Part shown: in pieces, positions 63,064-64,000 of the stretch | Layout: every line of letters begins with the position of its first letter | How positions within the stretch are numbered: the first letter of the stretch is position 1 | Assembly (NCBI GenBank): GCA_023391695.1 | Contig: JAEWAK010000031.1 | Span: 1-64,000 of the forward strand | Direction of reading: 5' to 3' | Length of the DNA: 64,000 nt | Source: Bacillota bacterium | GTDB taxonomy: Bacteria; Bacillota; Clostridia; Lachnospirales; Lachnospiraceae | Notes under the pieces: model-generated | What the model saw: only the letters and a program-made list of their open reading frames with translations | Told to the model about the DNA's origin: nothing | Databases searched by the model: none | Program-made: the position numbers and the translations under genes

Positions 63064-64000
63064 GTGAGCAAAATTCTAATCAGAAATATTAAAGATACTG
63101 AGGATATAACTATTATAAATAAAATTGTAATAGAAATAATAACCGCCTTTTCATTTTTACTGATCCTGGGCTATGTGTTGGAAGCCGTTAAGAGTAACCG
63201 GACACCCGGGTATGTTGCCATGCTTTCTGCCATTACCTTAATCAGCCTGGCAGCAGATTATGTTTTTTACCTGAGGGATAAAGGATCCGCAAAGAACCGC
63301 TATGTATTTCTGGCAGCCTTTCTGGTGACCTATGCCATAGCTTTATTTACCAGTGCCACCCACCTTGGTTTTATCTATTTCATTCCTCTGCTGATTGCAT
63401 TGATCCTATACGGGGACATGAGACTGATTTATCTTTCCTGCACTGCTTTCGCCCTGCTTGGTTTCGGAGAAATGCTTTATAAGGCTTTGGTTTTAAACCT
63501 GACGGAACAGGCCGATATCATCAGCTATACCATTGAAGCCGCCGGAATTCTGATTGCCAGTTACTGCTTTATCAAAGCTGCCTCAGCCATTAAATACTTT
63601 TTTGATAAATCCAGGGATGGTCTGCTGAAAAAGCAGAGTATCCAGACCACCATGCTGAAAGATATAGTTGAAAAAACCGCGGCTGTCAATCCTGAGCCGG
63701 GTGAAATGCCAGCCGTTATTGATACCGCCGCACAGGCCGGTAAAATTGTAAAAGCAACGGCAGTAACTGAATTTGCACAAGGTACGGCGGAAAATGCAGA
63801 GCACAGTAAGGAGCAACCTGCCCTGAACTCCCTGAACCTGGATTCCAGCCATGATACAGGAGAACCTGCCGTGGTGCAGATTGCCGAGACTTTAGGTAAA
63901 GCACCTACGGACGGCATTACTGCAATAAATAATCCGGAAGAGCAGCCTTCCCTGGTTGAACTGATTAATAAGGAAGTAATATCCGCCTTGAATTCCCTCC
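63064..64000 (+). CDS. Membrane protein with long soluble C-terminal region (truncated by window end)
   Basis: Starts at GTG 63064 with AAGGAAGGAT about 6 bases upstream, giving (M)SKILIRNIKDTEDITIIN. The frame stays open to the window end (312 codons). Five or six hydrophobic segments lie within residues 22-180 (IIEIITAFSFLLILGYV-like onward), followed by a soluble region rich in Ala, Glu and Thr (from about residue 195). The layout would fit the N-terminal membrane sensor of a methyl-accepting chemotaxis protein or similar signalling protein, but the decisive domain is outside the window. Confidence 0.65.
   Translation, partial: MSKILIRNIKDTEDITIINKIVIEIITAFSFLLILGYVLEAVKSNRTPGYVAMLSAITLISLAADYVFYLRDKGSAKNRYVFLAAFLVTYAIALFTSATHLGFIYFIPLLIALILYGDMRLIYLSCTAFALLGFGEMLYKALVLNLTEQADIISYTIEAAGILIASYCFIKAASAIKYFFDKSRDGLLKKQSIQTTMLKDIVEKTAAVNPEPGEMPAVIDTAAQAGKIVKATAVTEFAQGTAENAEHSKEQPALNSLNLDSSHDTGEPAVVQIAETLGKAPTDGITAINNPEEQPSLVELINKEVISALNSL

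Noticed and set aside
1..64000. CRISPR array
   Set aside because: No regularly spaced repeat array was seen anywhere in the window; the only tandem repeats are two-copy.

Overview
The window looks like chromosome from a spore-forming, strictly anaerobic Firmicute of the Lachnospiraceae (Lachnoclostridium/Anaerocolumna-like). The signs are AGGAGG-type ribosome binding sites, frequent TTG/GTG starts, canonical TTGACA-17-TATAAT promoters, an Rnf complex, a B12-dependent ribonucleotide reductase and a spoIIID remnant. The family call is inference; no rRNA or tRNA gene was seen.

Layout. 1-4.6 kb: str operon (rpsL, rpsG, fusA, tuf; tuf is cut by the window edge). 4.6-6.7 kb: nrdJ. 6.9-7.1 kb: a hairpin repeat. 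7.3-16.4 kb: a nitrogenase-like nifH/D/K trio, a complete FecBCD-type metal-chelate ABC importer and an AraC regulator, with two copies of a structured leader RNA, one before the binding-protein gene and one before the nifH-like gene. 16.6-28.5 kb: rpoC, rpoB, rplL, rplJ (with L10 leader), rplA, rplK, nusG, secE and rpmG. 29-30.6 kb: LacI regulator and a Gx-transporter membrane protein. 30.6-36 kb: rnfCDGEAB. 36.4-42.9 kb: a flavin-based extracellular electron transfer locus (ndh2, dmkB, dmkA, pplA, apbE/fmnB). 43.3-47.1 kb: spoIIID remnant, PocR/HD-GYP gene, XRE repressor, large serine recombinase. 47.4-49.4 kb: GntR-controlled ABC transporter. 49.6-54 kb: N-acetylmuramate operon (murR, murQ, murP, mupG). 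54.4-55.8 kb: uracil/xanthine permease. 55.9-59.5 kb: accessory patch (BlaI/M56 pair, broken mobile-element genes, flavin-binding protein). 60-64 kb: purine permease, CorA transporter and the start of a membrane protein.

How the genes work together. Rnf couples ferredoxin and NAD at the membrane. Beside it lies a second electron outlet in which Ndh2 would reduce a demethylmenaquinone made by DmkA/DmkB, passing electrons to the flavinylated lipoprotein PplA. One ApbE could flavinylate both RnfG/RnfD and PplA. The nitrogenase-like trio has a NifH with all signature residues, a D-type subunit with three cluster cysteines and a K-type subunit with none, and no nifB, nifE or nifN. It is therefore unlikely to be a classical nitrogenase and looks more like a DPOR/CfbCD-type reductase tied to an imported iron or cobalt chelate. 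This locus and its leader RNA are the best candidates for an undescribed system.
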